Assembly: GCA_965198495.1 (NCBI GenBank)
Contig: CBDAPL010000001.1
Location: 372,001 to 436,000 of the forward strand
Direction: 5' to 3'
Length of the DNA: 64,000 nt
DNA from: RH-AL1 sp965198495
Lineage (GTDB): Bacteria > Pseudomonadota > Alphaproteobacteria > Rhizobiales > Beijerinckiaceae
Position 1 is the stretch's first letter; every line of letters begins with the position of its first letter. The translations under genes were made by a program, and so were the position numbers. The notes under the pieces are model-generated. The model was not told the origin of the DNA. It ran no database searches and worked only from the letters and a program-made list of their open reading frames with translations. Positions 17,649-26,873 of the stretch are shown piece by piece.

Positions 17649-18664
17649 CGTTCGGTCAGCTTCAGTTCGATACGTCGGTTCTTCGAGTCGTCGCTCGCGT
17701 TCTCGAGGGGCGAATACTCACCGAAGCCGGCCGCGACCAGGCGATGCGGGTCGACGCCCTTGCCGGCGAGATATTCGACAACGGCGATGGCGCGTGCCGC
17801 GCTGAGTTCCCAATTCGAAGGGAACAGGGCGGAATGGATCGGCTTCGTATCCGTATGGCCGTCGACGCGCATCACCCAAGGGATGTCGGGCGGGATCTCC
17901 CGCTCGAGCTGGATCAGCGCGGCGGCCAGCTGGTCGAGTTCGGCATGGCCTGCCGGGTTGACCGCCGCCTGCCCTGAGTCGAACAGAACCTCGGATTGGA
18001 ACACGAACCGGTCTCCCACGATGCGAACACCGGGCCTCTCGCCCAGGATCTGACGAAGGCGGCCGAAGAAGTCGGATCGGTAGCGAGCGAGTTCCTGCAC
18101 CTTTTGCGCCAGGGCGACGTTGAGACGTGAGCCAAGATCGGCGATCCGCGCCTGCGCGTCCTTGTCCCTGGTCTCGGATGCGGCGAGCGCGTCCTCGATG
18201 GCGGCGAGCTGGCGGCGCAGCGCGGCAATCTGCTGGTTGAGGATATCGACCTGAGATGCGGCCCGGGCGGAGAGCTGCTTTTCCTTCTCGAGCTCGGAAT
18301 TGGCAATCGCCGCCTCACCGCCCGCGCCGGTGGCGCGCGTATTGGAGGCGTCGATCAAACCCTGCAGACGTGCCTTGTCCTTCGTGGCGGCATCGAGCGT
18401 CACGCTCAATGCCGCGAGGCTCGTCTCGGCACTCTGCTTTCCGGCTCGCTCCAACGCGAGCAGCGAGGTCAGCTCGTCGACCTGTCGATTTAATTTGTTG
18501 AGCGCGCTGTCTCTGCCGGTGACTTCGCGGGCGAGAAAGAACTGCGCGAGCATGAAGACCGACAGCAAGAAGATGATGACGAGCAGCATCGTCGACAGCG
18601 CGTCGACGAAGCCCGGCCAATAGTCGATCTGGCGTGACGCGCGCCGCGTGCGCCCCAGCGGCAT
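17645..18664 (-). CDS. OmpA/MotB-like peptidoglycan-binding protein
   Basis: This 339-residue inner-membrane protein has one N-terminal transmembrane helix preceded by FVDAL, placing Asp21 where MotB, TolR and ExbD carry the proton-binding aspartate. A long coiled coil (about 45-185) and a C-terminal OmpA domain follow, with HTDTKPI, NWELSAARA and the closing NRRIELKL that contact peptidoglycan. It follows the MotA/TolQ/ExbB-like gene by 13 nt. The two should form a stator-type proton channel anchored to the wall. The pair is not accompanied by flagellar or tol genes. Its process is unknown; cell-envelope force transduction is the best guess. Confidence 0.82.
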   Translation of the reverse strand: MPLGRTRRASRQIDYWPGFVDALSTMLLVIIFLLSVFMLAQFFLAREVTGRDSALNKLNRQVDELTSLLALERAGKQSAETSLAALSVTLDAATKDKARLQGLIDASNTRATGAGGEAAIANSELEKEKQLSARAASQVDILNQQIAALRRQLAAIEDALAASETRDKDAQARIADLGSRLNVALAQKVQELARYRSDFFGRLRQILGERPGVRIVGDRFVFQSEVLFDSGQAAVNPAGHAELDQLAAALIQLEREIPPDIPWVMRVDGHTDTKPIHSALFPSNWELSAARAIAVVEYLAGKGVDPHRLVAAGFGEYSPLENASDDSKNRRIELKLTER

Positions 18665-18677
18665 CAGTTCGACTCCA

Positions 18678-19706
18678 TCAGCGCCGCTCCGGCTCGGCGG
18701 CCAGGCGGCGAAGCAGGCTCTTGATCTCGCCGTTCTGCTCGGCCTGGGCTTCCACCCAGTCGCGGATCTGCTGCTGCTCGGCGCGCATGTGCTGCACAAG
18801 GGACTGGATGCCGTCGGCGAGGTTGGCCATGGCGGCTGAACTGGCACGCTGCTGGTTCGGATCGCTGGACAGTTTCTCCAGCGCCGAGCGGAGGTCCGGC
18901 GAGCCCGACAAGCCGGCATAATGCGGCTCGGTCGAGGTATAGGTGGTGAGCGCGTCCTCGAGCTCGGTGTAGAAGCGGTTCTGCGCCTGCCCGGCCTGCA
19001 GATCCAGGAAGCCGAGGATCAGCGAGCCGGAAAGCCCGAACAGCGACGACGTGAAGGACACGCTCATACCGGCGAGCGGCGCCGCGAGGTTGGTCTTCAG
19101 ATCGTCGAACATCGAGCCGGCATCGGCCCCGCCCTGCATCGATTTCAGGACGCCGCTGAGCGAGCCAACCGTCTCGATCAGACCCCAAAATGTGCCGAGA
19201 AGCCCTAGGAATATCAGCAGCCCCGTGAGGTAGCGCGAGACTTCGCGAGCCTCGTCGAGGCGAGTGCCTATCGAGTCGAGAATGACCCGAAGCGTGACGG
19301 TCGACATCGTGGATGTGGGCGGCTTGTCGCCGAGCAGCGTCGCCATCGGCGCGAGAAGGATGGGCGGCTTGACCGAGGCGGCTTCCCCGCGCGGCAGGGC
19401 ATTGACCCAGCGTCTCTCACGAAACAGCCGCGCGACATTCCGGATGCCGTAGACGATGCCGACGAACAGGACGCCGAAGATCAGCCCGTTGAGGCCAGGG
19501 TTGGCCTTGAACGCGAAGACGATCTTCGGAAACAGGATCATGACGAGGAAGGCGACGAGGATCAGGAAGACGACGATCCTGACCAGGAATATGCGTGGCG
19601 AGGAAAGCTTGAACGTCTCATCATTGCGGGTGCGCTCGACCTCCAAGAGGCTCGTGCGAAGCGACGGATCCGCGCGCAGCGGCACTGTGGATTGGGCCTC
19701 GGCCAT
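18678..19706 (-). CDS. MotA/TolQ/ExbB-like proton channel protein
   Basis: This 342-residue integral membrane protein has hydrophobic helices near residues 40-62, 68-90, 158-178 (LLIFLGLLGTFWGLIETVG) and 205-228. The last two carry the G-x-x-G-T-x-x-G-L-I signature of the MotA/TolQ/ExbB family. The C-terminal third is a hydrophilic, glutamine-rich coiled coil. I chose ATG 19706 (MAEAQSTVPL). A slightly longer frame to 19745 exists. It pairs with the downstream OmpA/MotB-like gene as the proton-conducting subunit of a stator. Confidence 0.8.
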   Translation of the reverse strand: MAEAQSTVPLRADPSLRTSLLEVERTRNDETFKLSSPRIFLVRIVVFLILVAFLVMILFPKIVFAFKANPGLNGLIFGVLFVGIVYGIRNVARLFRERRWVNALPRGEAASVKPPILLAPMATLLGDKPPTSTMSTVTLRVILDSIGTRLDEAREVSRYLTGLLIFLGLLGTFWGLIETVGSLSGVLKSMQGGADAGSMFDDLKTNLAAPLAGMSVSFTSSLFGLSGSLILGFLDLQAGQAQNRFYTELEDALTTYTSTEPHYAGLSGSPDLRSALEKLSSDPNQQRASSAAMANLADGIQSLVQHMRAEQQQIRDWVEAQAEQNGEIKSLLRRLAAEPERR

Positions 19707-19859
19707 GTCGTTTCGCCCCAGACGGGATCCTGTTTCGACCCGCAAGGCCGCGAGCGGCGTCCCGCGTTGCCGCTAATGTGCGGGCAAGCTTCGAAATGGC
19801 AAGCGTTTTCGGCAGGAGGCGCGCTGGGCTTCGAGTGGCGCCGTGAGGCACCGCTTTGG

Positions 19860-20477
19860 CTACCCCATGGCGGCGGCTCGGCGACGACGAGCATCGGGGC
19901 TGCGCGCCTCGAGATAGGCGTCAAGGCCAAGGCTCAACCCGTACCTCTCGACCGCCATGATCGCCATGATCACGATCAAGAATACGTAGCTCCATGGCCA
20001 TTCCTGGGGGGCGCGGTAGAGGCCGAGGAAGAGGTTCAGGATCAGCAGCATGCCCAGCGTCGAGACGATCCGCGTGTAAATGCCGAGCATGATCGCCACC
20101 GCGACAACGACCTCGAAGACGTAGACGCCGTAGGCGAACGGCGCGAAGACGGGCAGAACCAGTGTCTTGATGAGCTGCCCCTGCAAGGCGAAGGCGGCGT
20201 GCTGCACCTCCTGTTGCGTCCAATAACGAAGTCCGCCGGTATCGGTCGGGAATTTCCAGAGGCTTTGCTGCCACCAGAAGGAGCCAATCACGAAGCGCAC
20301 GCCGAACCGCATTATGTTGGCGCCACGCCGCTGGCCTGGCAGGCTGCCCCAGGCCGCCACGGCGATCGACAGCGAGAGGATCGCCAGCACCCAGTAGATG
20401 TAGTGGAGAAAGAAAGGCTCGGAATAGAACGGCTTCGTGAGGAAAGCGACGACGTCGGTAATGGGGTCGAGGCGCAT
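19860..20477 (-). CDS. DoxX-like integral membrane protein
   Basis: This 205-residue protein has about four to five membrane helices. Segments include PFFLHYIYWVLAILSLSIAVAAW, VYVFEVVVAVAIMLGIYTR and SYVFLIVIMAIMAVERYGL (parts only). The helical pattern with W-x-x-Q-S-L-W-K-F and a C-terminal AVERYGLSLGLDAYL resembles DoxX/DoxD (thiosulfate:quinone oxidoreductase small subunit) proteins. DoxX proteins act at the membrane in redox or sulfur chemistry, but the family is broad. The gene stands alone and is divergent from the ABC permease gene. Confidence 0.7.
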   Translation of the reverse strand: MRLDPITDVVAFLTKPFYSEPFFLHYIYWVLAILSLSIAVAAWGSLPGQRRGANIMRFGVRFVIGSFWWQQSLWKFPTDTGGLRYWTQQEVQHAAFALQGQLIKTLVLPVFAPFAYGVYVFEVVVAVAIMLGIYTRIVSTLGMLLILNLFLGLYRAPQEWPWSYVFLIVIMAIMAVERYGLSLGLDAYLEARSPDARRRRAAAMG

Positions 20478-20593
20478 GAGACCACACTCTGGAGGCGGCG
20501 GGTATCGGGGCCTTCGCGCTGTCCTAGCAGAAGGTTATCTTGGCGCCCATAGGCCGATGCTGCCCCGTTGCACGATTTATGCGAGACGTCGCC

Positions 20594-21514
20594 ATGCTCC
20601 GGCTCATCGTCACCCGCCTTGTCGCCGCCATACCGACCCTGTTCGCGGTCGTCGCGATTTCGTTCTTCCTGATGCGGCTGGCGCCCGGCGGCCCGTTCGA
20701 TCAGGAACGCGCGCTCGACCCGGCGATCCGCGCCAACCTCGATCACCTCTACGGGCTCGACAAGCCGCTTCTCCAGCAGTTCGGTCTCTATCTTCTCAGC
20801 CTGGCGCACGGCGATTTTGGGCCGAGTACGCATTGGCGGGACTTCTCCGTCAACGACCTGTTCGCGACCGCGCTGCCGATTTCGATCCGCCTCGGCAGCC
20901 AGGCGCTCGCTCTAGCCCTCGTCATCGGCGTGGCGCTGGGGCTCGCCGGGTCCGGTCGCAGGCGCGGCGCGGCGGCCCGAAGCGTGTCGCTGCTCGCGCT
21001 ATTTGGCTTGGCGGTGCCGACCTTTGTCATCGCCCCACTGCTGCAGGTCTACGTCGGGCTCGATCTGCGCTGGTTGCCGGTGGGCGGATGGGGCAATGGC
21101 TCGCCGCGACATGAGATCCTGCCGGTGGTGACGCTCGCGCTGCCGCAGATCGCCATTGTCGCCAAGCTTACCGACGCGGCGATGCGTGACGCGTTGGCCG
21201 CGCCGCACATCCGCACGTTGCGCGCATTCGGTTTGCCCGGCTGGCACATCGCCCTGCACGCGCTGCGCGGCGCCATGCTTCCGGTGCTTTCCTACTGCGG
21301 GCCGGCCGCGGCGGCTCTGCTGACCGGCTCGATCGTCGTCGAGACGATCTTCGGGATCCCCGGCATCGGGCGCTACTTCGTCGACGGCGCGCTCTCGCGC
21401 GATTACACGCTGACGATGGCGACAGTGGTGGTGGTCGGCGTAATGATCGTGATCTTCAACCTCGCCGTCGATCTCGCCTACGGGCTCGTGGACCCACGGG
21501 TACGCTTTGAGTGA
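20594..21514 (+). CDS. ABC transporter permease, peptide/nickel type (DppB/OppB-like)
   Basis: This 306-residue inner-membrane permease has an N-terminal helix LIVTRLVAAIPTLFAVVAISFF, the LAPGGPFDQERALDP segment after TM1 typical of OppB/DppB, and four further helices. The cytoplasmic EAA-type loop DAMRDALAAPHIRTLRAFGLP contacts the ATPase. ATG 20594 gives the normal start (MLRLIVTRL); 15 nt upstream another ATG is possible. It heads an operon with a second permease and a double ATPase. No substrate-binding protein is encoded next to it. Confidence 0.85.
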   Translation: MLRLIVTRLVAAIPTLFAVVAISFFLMRLAPGGPFDQERALDPAIRANLDHLYGLDKPLLQQFGLYLLSLAHGDFGPSTHWRDFSVNDLFATALPISIRLGSQALALALVIGVALGLAGSGRRRGAAARSVSLLALFGLAVPTFVIAPLLQVYVGLDLRWLPVGGWGNGSPRHEILPVVTLALPQIAIVAKLTDAAMRDALAAPHIRTLRAFGLPGWHIALHALRGAMLPVLSYCGPAAAALLTGSIVVETIFGIPGIGRYFVDGALSRDYTLTMATVVVVGVMIVIFNLAVDLAYGLVDPRVRFE

Positions 21515-21613
21515 GGTACGGCGACCACGAATAGCCGCGGACCCGGTGCGCATATCCTCGACGGTCGAAGGGAACGAGGGCGATCGCTCGAGGTGGTGGA
21601 AGGAGAGTGCGCC

Positions 21614-22684
21614 ATGATCGAGCGCTCGCCCGCCTGGCGGCGGTTCAGCCGCGACCCGGTCGGCATGGCGAGCCTCGTCGCGCTCGCTCTGGTGACGCTC
21701 GCCTGCTTTGGTTCGCTAGCGTGGGCCCCGCATCCCTACGATGCCGTCTATCCCGACTACGTGCAGGTCGGCGCCGCGACGCTCGCGCATCCCGATGCCG
21801 GCGAACGCGACCGGGGCGTGCGCGCCCTCGCGGAACGCGCCCACATGGCGGTCGCGCTCGGCGATAACGGAGCATCGCTGCGCTTCGCCGACAGCATCCC
21901 GATCGATCCGCGCGTGCTGCGCACGATCGAGCGCTCCGATATGTTCAAGCTCGCCGGCGCGGCCAAGAGCGAGGACGGTGGCCGTGTGCTCGTGGCGCCG
22001 ATCGAGATCAGCCGGCAAACGTTCCTGTTCGGCACGGACGCGAACGGGCGAGACCTCCTCACCCGCATTCTTGTCGCCGGTCGCATCTCGCTCGCGGTCG
22101 GCGCGCTGGCGTCGATCGTGGCGCTTGGCATCGGCGTCGCCTATGGCGCGATCGCCGGCTACGCGGGAGGTCGCACGGATGGCGTCATGATGCGGGTCGT
22201 CGATATCGTCTATGCCTTGCCCTTCATCTTCCTCGTGATCGTGCTCGTGGTGTTCTTCGGACGTACGCTGTGGCTGATCTTCGTCGCGATCGGCGCGGTG
22301 GAATGGCTCGACATGGCACGAATCGTCAGGGGGCAAACCTTGTCCCTCAAGCGTCGCGAGTTCGTCCTGGCGGCGCAGGCGCTGGGCGCGACCGACGGCT
22401 CGATCCTCGCGCGTCACATCGTGCCCAACATATCCGGGCCAATCGTCGCCTATCTCGCGCTGCTGGTGCCGCGCGTGATCCTGGCGGAGAGCTTCCTGTC
22501 GTTCCTCGGCCTTGGCGTGCAGGAGCCGCTGACGAGCTGGGGCATCCTCATCGCCGACGGGGCGCGCCACGCGCAGGGCGCCGTGCACCTGCTGATCTTT
22601 CCGGCGCTGGCGCTCGCGATCACCGTCATCGCCGCCAATCAGCTCGGCGAGGCGGTGCTGCGCGCCAACGCGGCGGCCGAATGA
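21614..22684 (+). CDS. ABC transporter permease, peptide/nickel type (DppC/OppC-like)
   Basis: This 356-residue partner permease has a TM1 near residues 17-40 and a long periplasmic insert (about 42-140), larger than in DppC and resembling the insert of YejE/OppC. The conserved FGTDANGRDLLTRILVAGRIS block and five membrane helices follow. The EAA loop reads EFVLAAQALGATDGSILARHI. AGGAG sits 9 nt before ATG 21614. Its end overlaps the ATPase start (ATGA), so the stoichiometry is coupled. Confidence 0.87.
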   Translation: MIERSPAWRRFSRDPVGMASLVALALVTLACFGSLAWAPHPYDAVYPDYVQVGAATLAHPDAGERDRGVRALAERAHMAVALGDNGASLRFADSIPIDPRVLRTIERSDMFKLAGAAKSEDGGRVLVAPIEISRQTFLFGTDANGRDLLTRILVAGRISLAVGALASIVALGIGVAYGAIAGYAGGRTDGVMMRVVDIVYALPFIFLVIVLVVFFGRTLWLIFVAIGAVEWLDMARIVRGQTLSLKRREFVLAAQALGATDGSILARHIVPNISGPIVAYLALLVPRVILAESFLSFLGLGVQEPLTSWGILIADGARHAQGAVHLLIFPALALAITVIAANQLGEAVLRANAAAE

Positions 22685-24273
22685 GCGCGCTGCTGCGCTT
22701 CGATGGTCTTGGGGTGCGCTTCGGCGCCGTCGAAGCGGTGCGCGACTTGAGCCTGTCCGTCGCGCCGGGCGAGACGGCGGCGATCGTCGGCGAGACCGGC
22801 TCGGGCAAGAGCGTGGCGATGCTGGCGGCGCTCGGCCTGCTGCCGCCGCGGGCCGATGTAAGCGGCCGAGTCTGGTTCGAGGGGCGCGATCTCCGGTCGA
22901 TCGGCGAGCGGGAACTCGACAAAGTGCGCGGCCGCGCGGTGTCGATCGTCTTCCAGGAGCCGCAGTCGGCGCTCGACCCCTTGTTCACCGTCGGCGCGCA
23001 GATCGCGGCGGTCCTTCGGTTCGGGCGTGGCCTCGACCGCCGCGCGGCGTGGCGGCGGAGCGTGTCGCTGCTCGACGAGGTCGGCATTCCGGAGCCGGAT
23101 CGCCGTGCCAAGACCTATCCCCACGAGCTCTCGGGCGGCCAGCGCCAGCGGGTCGCTATCGCGATGGCGATCGCCTGCGAGCCCAAGCTGATCATCGCCG
23201 ACGAGCCGACCACCGCGCTCGACGTTACGGTCGCGGCGAAAATCCTGGCGCTGCTGGGGGATCTCAAGAAGAAGCGCGGCATGGCCATGGTGCTGATCAG
23301 TCACGATCTCGGCCTTGTCCGCCGCGTCGCCGACAGCGTTCATGTCATGGAAAAAGGTCTCCTCGTGGAGAGCGGGCCGACGGCGCAGGTCACCCGGTAC
23401 CCCCGACAGGCCTACACGAAGACGCTGCTCGCCGCCGAGGACCTGCCGCGCGCCGCGTCGGCGCGCGCGACGGGCGAGCCGCTGCTGCGGGCTGACCATG
23501 TCAGGATCGTCTACCCCGTGCGCGGCGGTCTCTTCCGTACGAAGACCTTCACCGCCGTCGAAGATGTCTCGTTGCTGATCGGCCGTGGCGAGACGCTTGG
23601 CCTTATCGGCGAATCCGGCTGCGGCAAGTCGACGTTGGGTCGAGCCGTCGTGAAGCTGGAGCGTTCGACGGGCGCCATCCTCTTCGATGGGCGCGATCTC
23701 CAGCTTCTCAGCAAGGCTCAAATGCGGCCGCTGCGGCGTGATCTACAGATCGTCTTCCAGGATCCGTTCTCTTCCTTGTCGCCGCGGCGCACGATCGGCG
23801 CCATCGTCGGCGAGGGCCTGGCGATCCACCGGCCGGATCTCTCGAGCGATGCGCGGTCGCGCCGGGCCGCCGCGGCTCTGGCTGAAGTCGGACTACCCGA
23901 AGCCTTCCTCGGGCGATTGCCGCACGAGCTTTCCGGCGGCCAGCGACAGCGCGTCGCCATCGCCCGCGCGATCATCCTGGAGCCGCGACTCGTCGTTCTC
24001 GATGAGCCGACGTCGGCGCTCGATCGCTCGGTCCAGGCCGACGTTCTGGCGCTTCTGCGCAGGCTGCAGGCGCAGCGCGGGCTAGCCTACCTCTTCATCA
24101 CGCACGATCTCGCCGTGGTTCGCGCGATGGCCTCGCGTGTGGCCGTCATGAAGGACGGACGCGTGGTCGAGAGCGGGCCGACCGAGACGATCATGGAGCG
24201 GCCGCAGCACGTCTATACGCGCAGCCTCATCGAGGCGGCGTTCCCGGCGCAGGTGGTTGCCGAGGCGTCCTAA
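22681..24273 (+). CDS. ABC transporter double ATPase, DppD-DppF fusion (YejF-like)
   Basis: This 530-residue protein carries two complete ABC ATPase domains. Domain 1 has Walker A GETGSGKSV, signature LSGGQRQRV and Walker B LIIADEPT. Domain 2 has Walker A GESGCGKST, signature LSGGQRQRV and Walker B LVVLDEPT. Each is followed by the oligopeptide-type C-terminal extension (PRQAYTKTLL, PQHVYTRSLI). The length equals YejF/GsiA-type fused ATPases. It energises the two permeases upstream. Importers of this group carry peptides, nickel or opines and normally use a periplasmic binding protein, which is absent here. One candidate lies 27 kb away at 51446. Confidence 0.9.
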   Translation: MSALLRFDGLGVRFGAVEAVRDLSLSVAPGETAAIVGETGSGKSVAMLAALGLLPPRADVSGRVWFEGRDLRSIGERELDKVRGRAVSIVFQEPQSALDPLFTVGAQIAAVLRFGRGLDRRAAWRRSVSLLDEVGIPEPDRRAKTYPHELSGGQRQRVAIAMAIACEPKLIIADEPTTALDVTVAAKILALLGDLKKKRGMAMVLISHDLGLVRRVADSVHVMEKGLLVESGPTAQVTRYPRQAYTKTLLAAEDLPRAASARATGEPLLRADHVRIVYPVRGGLFRTKTFTAVEDVSLLIGRGETLGLIGESGCGKSTLGRAVVKLERSTGAILFDGRDLQLLSKAQMRPLRRDLQIVFQDPFSSLSPRRTIGAIVGEGLAIHRPDLSSDARSRRAAAALAEVGLPEAFLGRLPHELSGGQRQRVAIARAIILEPRLVVLDEPTSALDRSVQADVLALLRRLQAQRGLAYLFITHDLAVVRAMASRVAVMKDGRVVESGPTETIMERPQHVYTRSLIEAAFPAQVVAEAS

Positions 24274-24374
24274 GCCCAAGCCTCTTGCCGTTCTCGCAAG
24301 CGGCGTACACACGTCTGACATGGGCTCGGTACGCCGGTGCGCATTCGGCAAAATTTTCAGGGAAGCCTCCGACG

Positions 24375-25190
24375 ATGGCAAGCGAGATGATGATGTCGGG
24401 CCGCACCGCGGTCGTCACCGGCGCGGCGAGCGGCATCGGCCGCGCGATCGCCATCTCGCTGGCGCGTCGCGGCTGCGATCTCGCGTTGGCCGACGTTGAC
24501 GAGACGGGCATGGCGACGACGGCCGAGGCGCTGGCGAACGGCTCGCGCGTTACACGGCATCGGCTCGATGTCTCCGACGCGTCGGCGGTCGCCGCTTTTC
24601 CCGCGCAGGTCATGGCAGAGCACGGCGCAGTCGACCTCCTGGTCAATAATGCGGGCGTGGCGATCGGCGGCACCTTCGAGCAGGTCGCGCCAGCAGATTT
24701 CGAGTGGCTGTTCTCCATCAACTTTTGGGGCGTCGTGCGAATGACTCGGGCGTTCCTCCCCTTGCTGCAGGCCAGCACGGAGGCCCGCATCGTCAATCTG
24801 TCGAGCGTCTTCGGCCTGATCGCGCCGCCGGGCCAGACGGCCTACGTGGCCAGCAAGTTCGCGGTGCGCGGCTTCTCCGAATCGCTGCGCCATGAACTCA
24901 AGGGCACGAACGTAGGGGTGACCGTCGTGCATCCCGGCGGCGTCGCGACCGCGATCGCCAGCAACGCGCGGTCTCCTGCCACAATCACCGACGAGGAGGC
25001 CGCGCGCGCCAAGAAGCAGTTCCAGGCGTTTCTCAAGATGCCACCGGAGGTCGCGGGCGAGACGATCGTGCGGGCGATCGAGCGCCGGCGACCACGCGTG
25101 ATCGTCGGAAACGACGCGAAGATCGCCGCGTTCATCGAGCGCATCGCGCCGGTCTCCTACATGAAGCTGCTCGATCGCGGGAGGGCGTGA
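24375..25190 (+). CDS. Short-chain dehydrogenase/reductase
   Basis: This 271-residue classical SDR has the cofactor motif TGAASGIGRAIA (about 14-25), NNAG near residue 92, catalytic Ser in VNLSSVFG and the Tyr-x-x-x-Lys site AYVASKFA. The ADVDE acidic residue after beta-2 favours NAD(H). It ends 1 nt before the Baeyer-Villiger-type monooxygenase, so the two are co-transcribed. Alcohol-to-ketone oxidation followed by ketone oxygenation is a common pairing. The upstream ABC operon runs in the same direction with a gap of about 100 nt. Confidence 0.87.
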   Translation: MASEMMMSGRTAVVTGAASGIGRAIAISLARRGCDLALADVDETGMATTAEALANGSRVTRHRLDVSDASAVAAFPAQVMAEHGAVDLLVNNAGVAIGGTFEQVAPADFEWLFSINFWGVVRMTRAFLPLLQASTEARIVNLSSVFGLIAPPGQTAYVASKFAVRGFSESLRHELKGTNVGVTVVHPGGVATAIASNARSPATITDEEAARAKKQFQAFLKMPPEVAGETIVRAIERRRPRVIVGNDAKIAAFIERIAPVSYMKLLDRGRA

Positions 25191-25191
25191 C

Positions 25192-26682
25192 ATGAACCAG
25201 CATACCGACGTCCGGCGGTTCCCGCCCGAGCATTTCGACGTCATCATCATCGGCGCCGGCCTATCCGGTATCGGCGCGGCCTATCACATCAAGACGATGT
25301 GCCCGGGCAAAACCTTTATGATCCTCGAGGGACGCGACGCGATCGGCGGGACCTGGGACCTCTTCAGGTACCCAGGCATCCGTTCGGATTCCGACATGTA
25401 TACGCTCGGCTACTCCTTCCGACCCTGGCGAGAGGGCAAGGCGATCGCCGACGGCAGCTCGATTTTGAACTACGTGCGCGATACGGCCAAGGAAGAAGGC
25501 ATAGAGGGCGCGATCCGCTTTCAGCATCGGGTCAAACAGCTCGCATGGTCCTCCGCGGAAGGCGCCTGGAGCGTCGAGGCCGAGCGGGGACCAGACAACG
25601 TTCCGGTGCGCCTCACCGGCGGCTTCATCATCACCTGCACCGGTTACTACGATTACGAGGGCGGCTACATGCCGTCTTTCTCCGGCCTCGACCGCTTCAA
25701 GGGCCAGCTGATCCATCCGCAGAAATGGCCGCGAGATCTCGATTTTGCCGGGAAACGCGTGGTGGTGATCGGCAGTGGCGCGACCGCTGTGACGCTGGTG
25801 CCGGCGATGGCGGCGACGGCAGGTCACGTCACCATGCTGCAGCGCTCGCCGAGCTATGTCGTCTCGCGCCCGGCGGAGGACAGGCTCGCCAACAGGCTCC
25901 GGCGACGTCTGCCCGACAAGCTCGCCTACGCCATCACGCGCTGGCGTAACGTGCTTGTATCGATGTTCTTCTACAATCTCGCGCGCTGGAAGCCGGAGGA
26001 AACGAAGAAGCGTATCGTCGATCTCATTCGGGACGAACTCGGCGCGGACTACGATGTGGCGACCCATTTCACGCCGGCCTACAAGCCTTGGGACCAGCGT
26101 GTCTGCCTGGTGCCTGACTCAGACCTCTTCGGTTCGATCAAGACCGGCAAGGCCGAGATGGTCACCGATCAGATCGCGAGCTTTACGGAGAGCGGCATCG
26201 CGCTTGTCTCAGGCCGAGACCTGAAGGCCGATATCGTCGTGTCGGCAACCGGCCTGAAGCTGAAGCTGCTTGGCGGGATCGCCCTTGCCGTGGACGGCGA
26301 GCCTGTCGATCTCTCTCGCTCCCTGACCTACAAGGGCATGATGTACAGTGGGGTGCCGAACCTGGCGACCGCGATGGGATACACCAACGCCTCCTGGACG
26401 CTGAAATGCGATCTGACGTCCGTCTACGTCTGCCGCCTGCTTAACTATATGATCAAGCGCGATTACGTGTCCTGCACACCGGTGCGCCGCGATTCCGCGG
26501 TGACCGAAAAGCCACTGCTCGACTTCACGTCCAGCTACGTACGTCGCTCCATCGACAGCTTTCCAAAGCAGGGCTCGAAGACACCATGGAAGCTCTACCA
26601 GAATTACCTGCTCGACTACGCAACGCTGAAGTTCGGAGCAATCAACGATGACGCCATGCGTTTCGAGCGGCACGGGAGGTAG
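25192..26682 (+). CDS. Flavin-containing (Baeyer-Villiger-type) monooxygenase
   Basis: This 496-residue class B flavoprotein monooxygenase has an FAD Rossmann motif IIGAGLSGIGAAYHI near residue 20, a second dinucleotide (NADPH) motif VVVIGSGATAVTL near residue 186, and between them FKGQLIHPQKWP. The last matches the Baeyer-Villiger fingerprint F-x-G-x-x-x-H-x-x-x-W-P. Such enzymes insert oxygen next to ketones to give esters or lactones, or oxidise S or N. Its downstream position to the SDR suggests a two-step alcohol to ketone to ester route. Relatives are annotated as NAD(P)/FAD-dependent oxidoreductases. The substrate is unknown. Confidence 0.87.
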   Translation: MNQHTDVRRFPPEHFDVIIIGAGLSGIGAAYHIKTMCPGKTFMILEGRDAIGGTWDLFRYPGIRSDSDMYTLGYSFRPWREGKAIADGSSILNYVRDTAKEEGIEGAIRFQHRVKQLAWSSAEGAWSVEAERGPDNVPVRLTGGFIITCTGYYDYEGGYMPSFSGLDRFKGQLIHPQKWPRDLDFAGKRVVVIGSGATAVTLVPAMAATAGHVTMLQRSPSYVVSRPAEDRLANRLRRRLPDKLAYAITRWRNVLVSMFFYNLARWKPEETKKRIVDLIRDELGADYDVATHFTPAYKPWDQRVCLVPDSDLFGSIKTGKAEMVTDQIASFTESGIALVSGRDLKADIVVSATGLKLKLLGGIALAVDGEPVDLSRSLTYKGMMYSGVPNLATAMGYTNASWTLKCDLTSVYVCRLLNYMIKRDYVSCTPVRRDSAVTEKPLLDFTSSYVRRSIDSFPKQGSKTPWKLYQNYLLDYATLKFGAINDDAMRFERHGR

Positions 26683-26873
26683 CCAAGCAACGCGTCTAAA
26701 GCAGATGTTTGTTGCTTCTTTGCCACGTGGTACCGAATGCGCAAGAAGCGTACCAGGAATGCGATATCGTTTATCCTTTTGGCAGAGTGCTTGCTCAAAT
26801 TGTAATCTGAGCGAACGCGACGCCTGTTGTCCCGTGATCCAGCAGGCGCACCTCCGCTCGGAAGGGGTGTCCC

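Noticed and set aside
17645..19706. Zorya-like anti-phage module (ZorA/ZorB)
   Set aside because: The two families fit superficially, but no ZorC, ZorD or ZorE-like gene is adjacent, and the MotA-like protein lacks the long ZorA tail.
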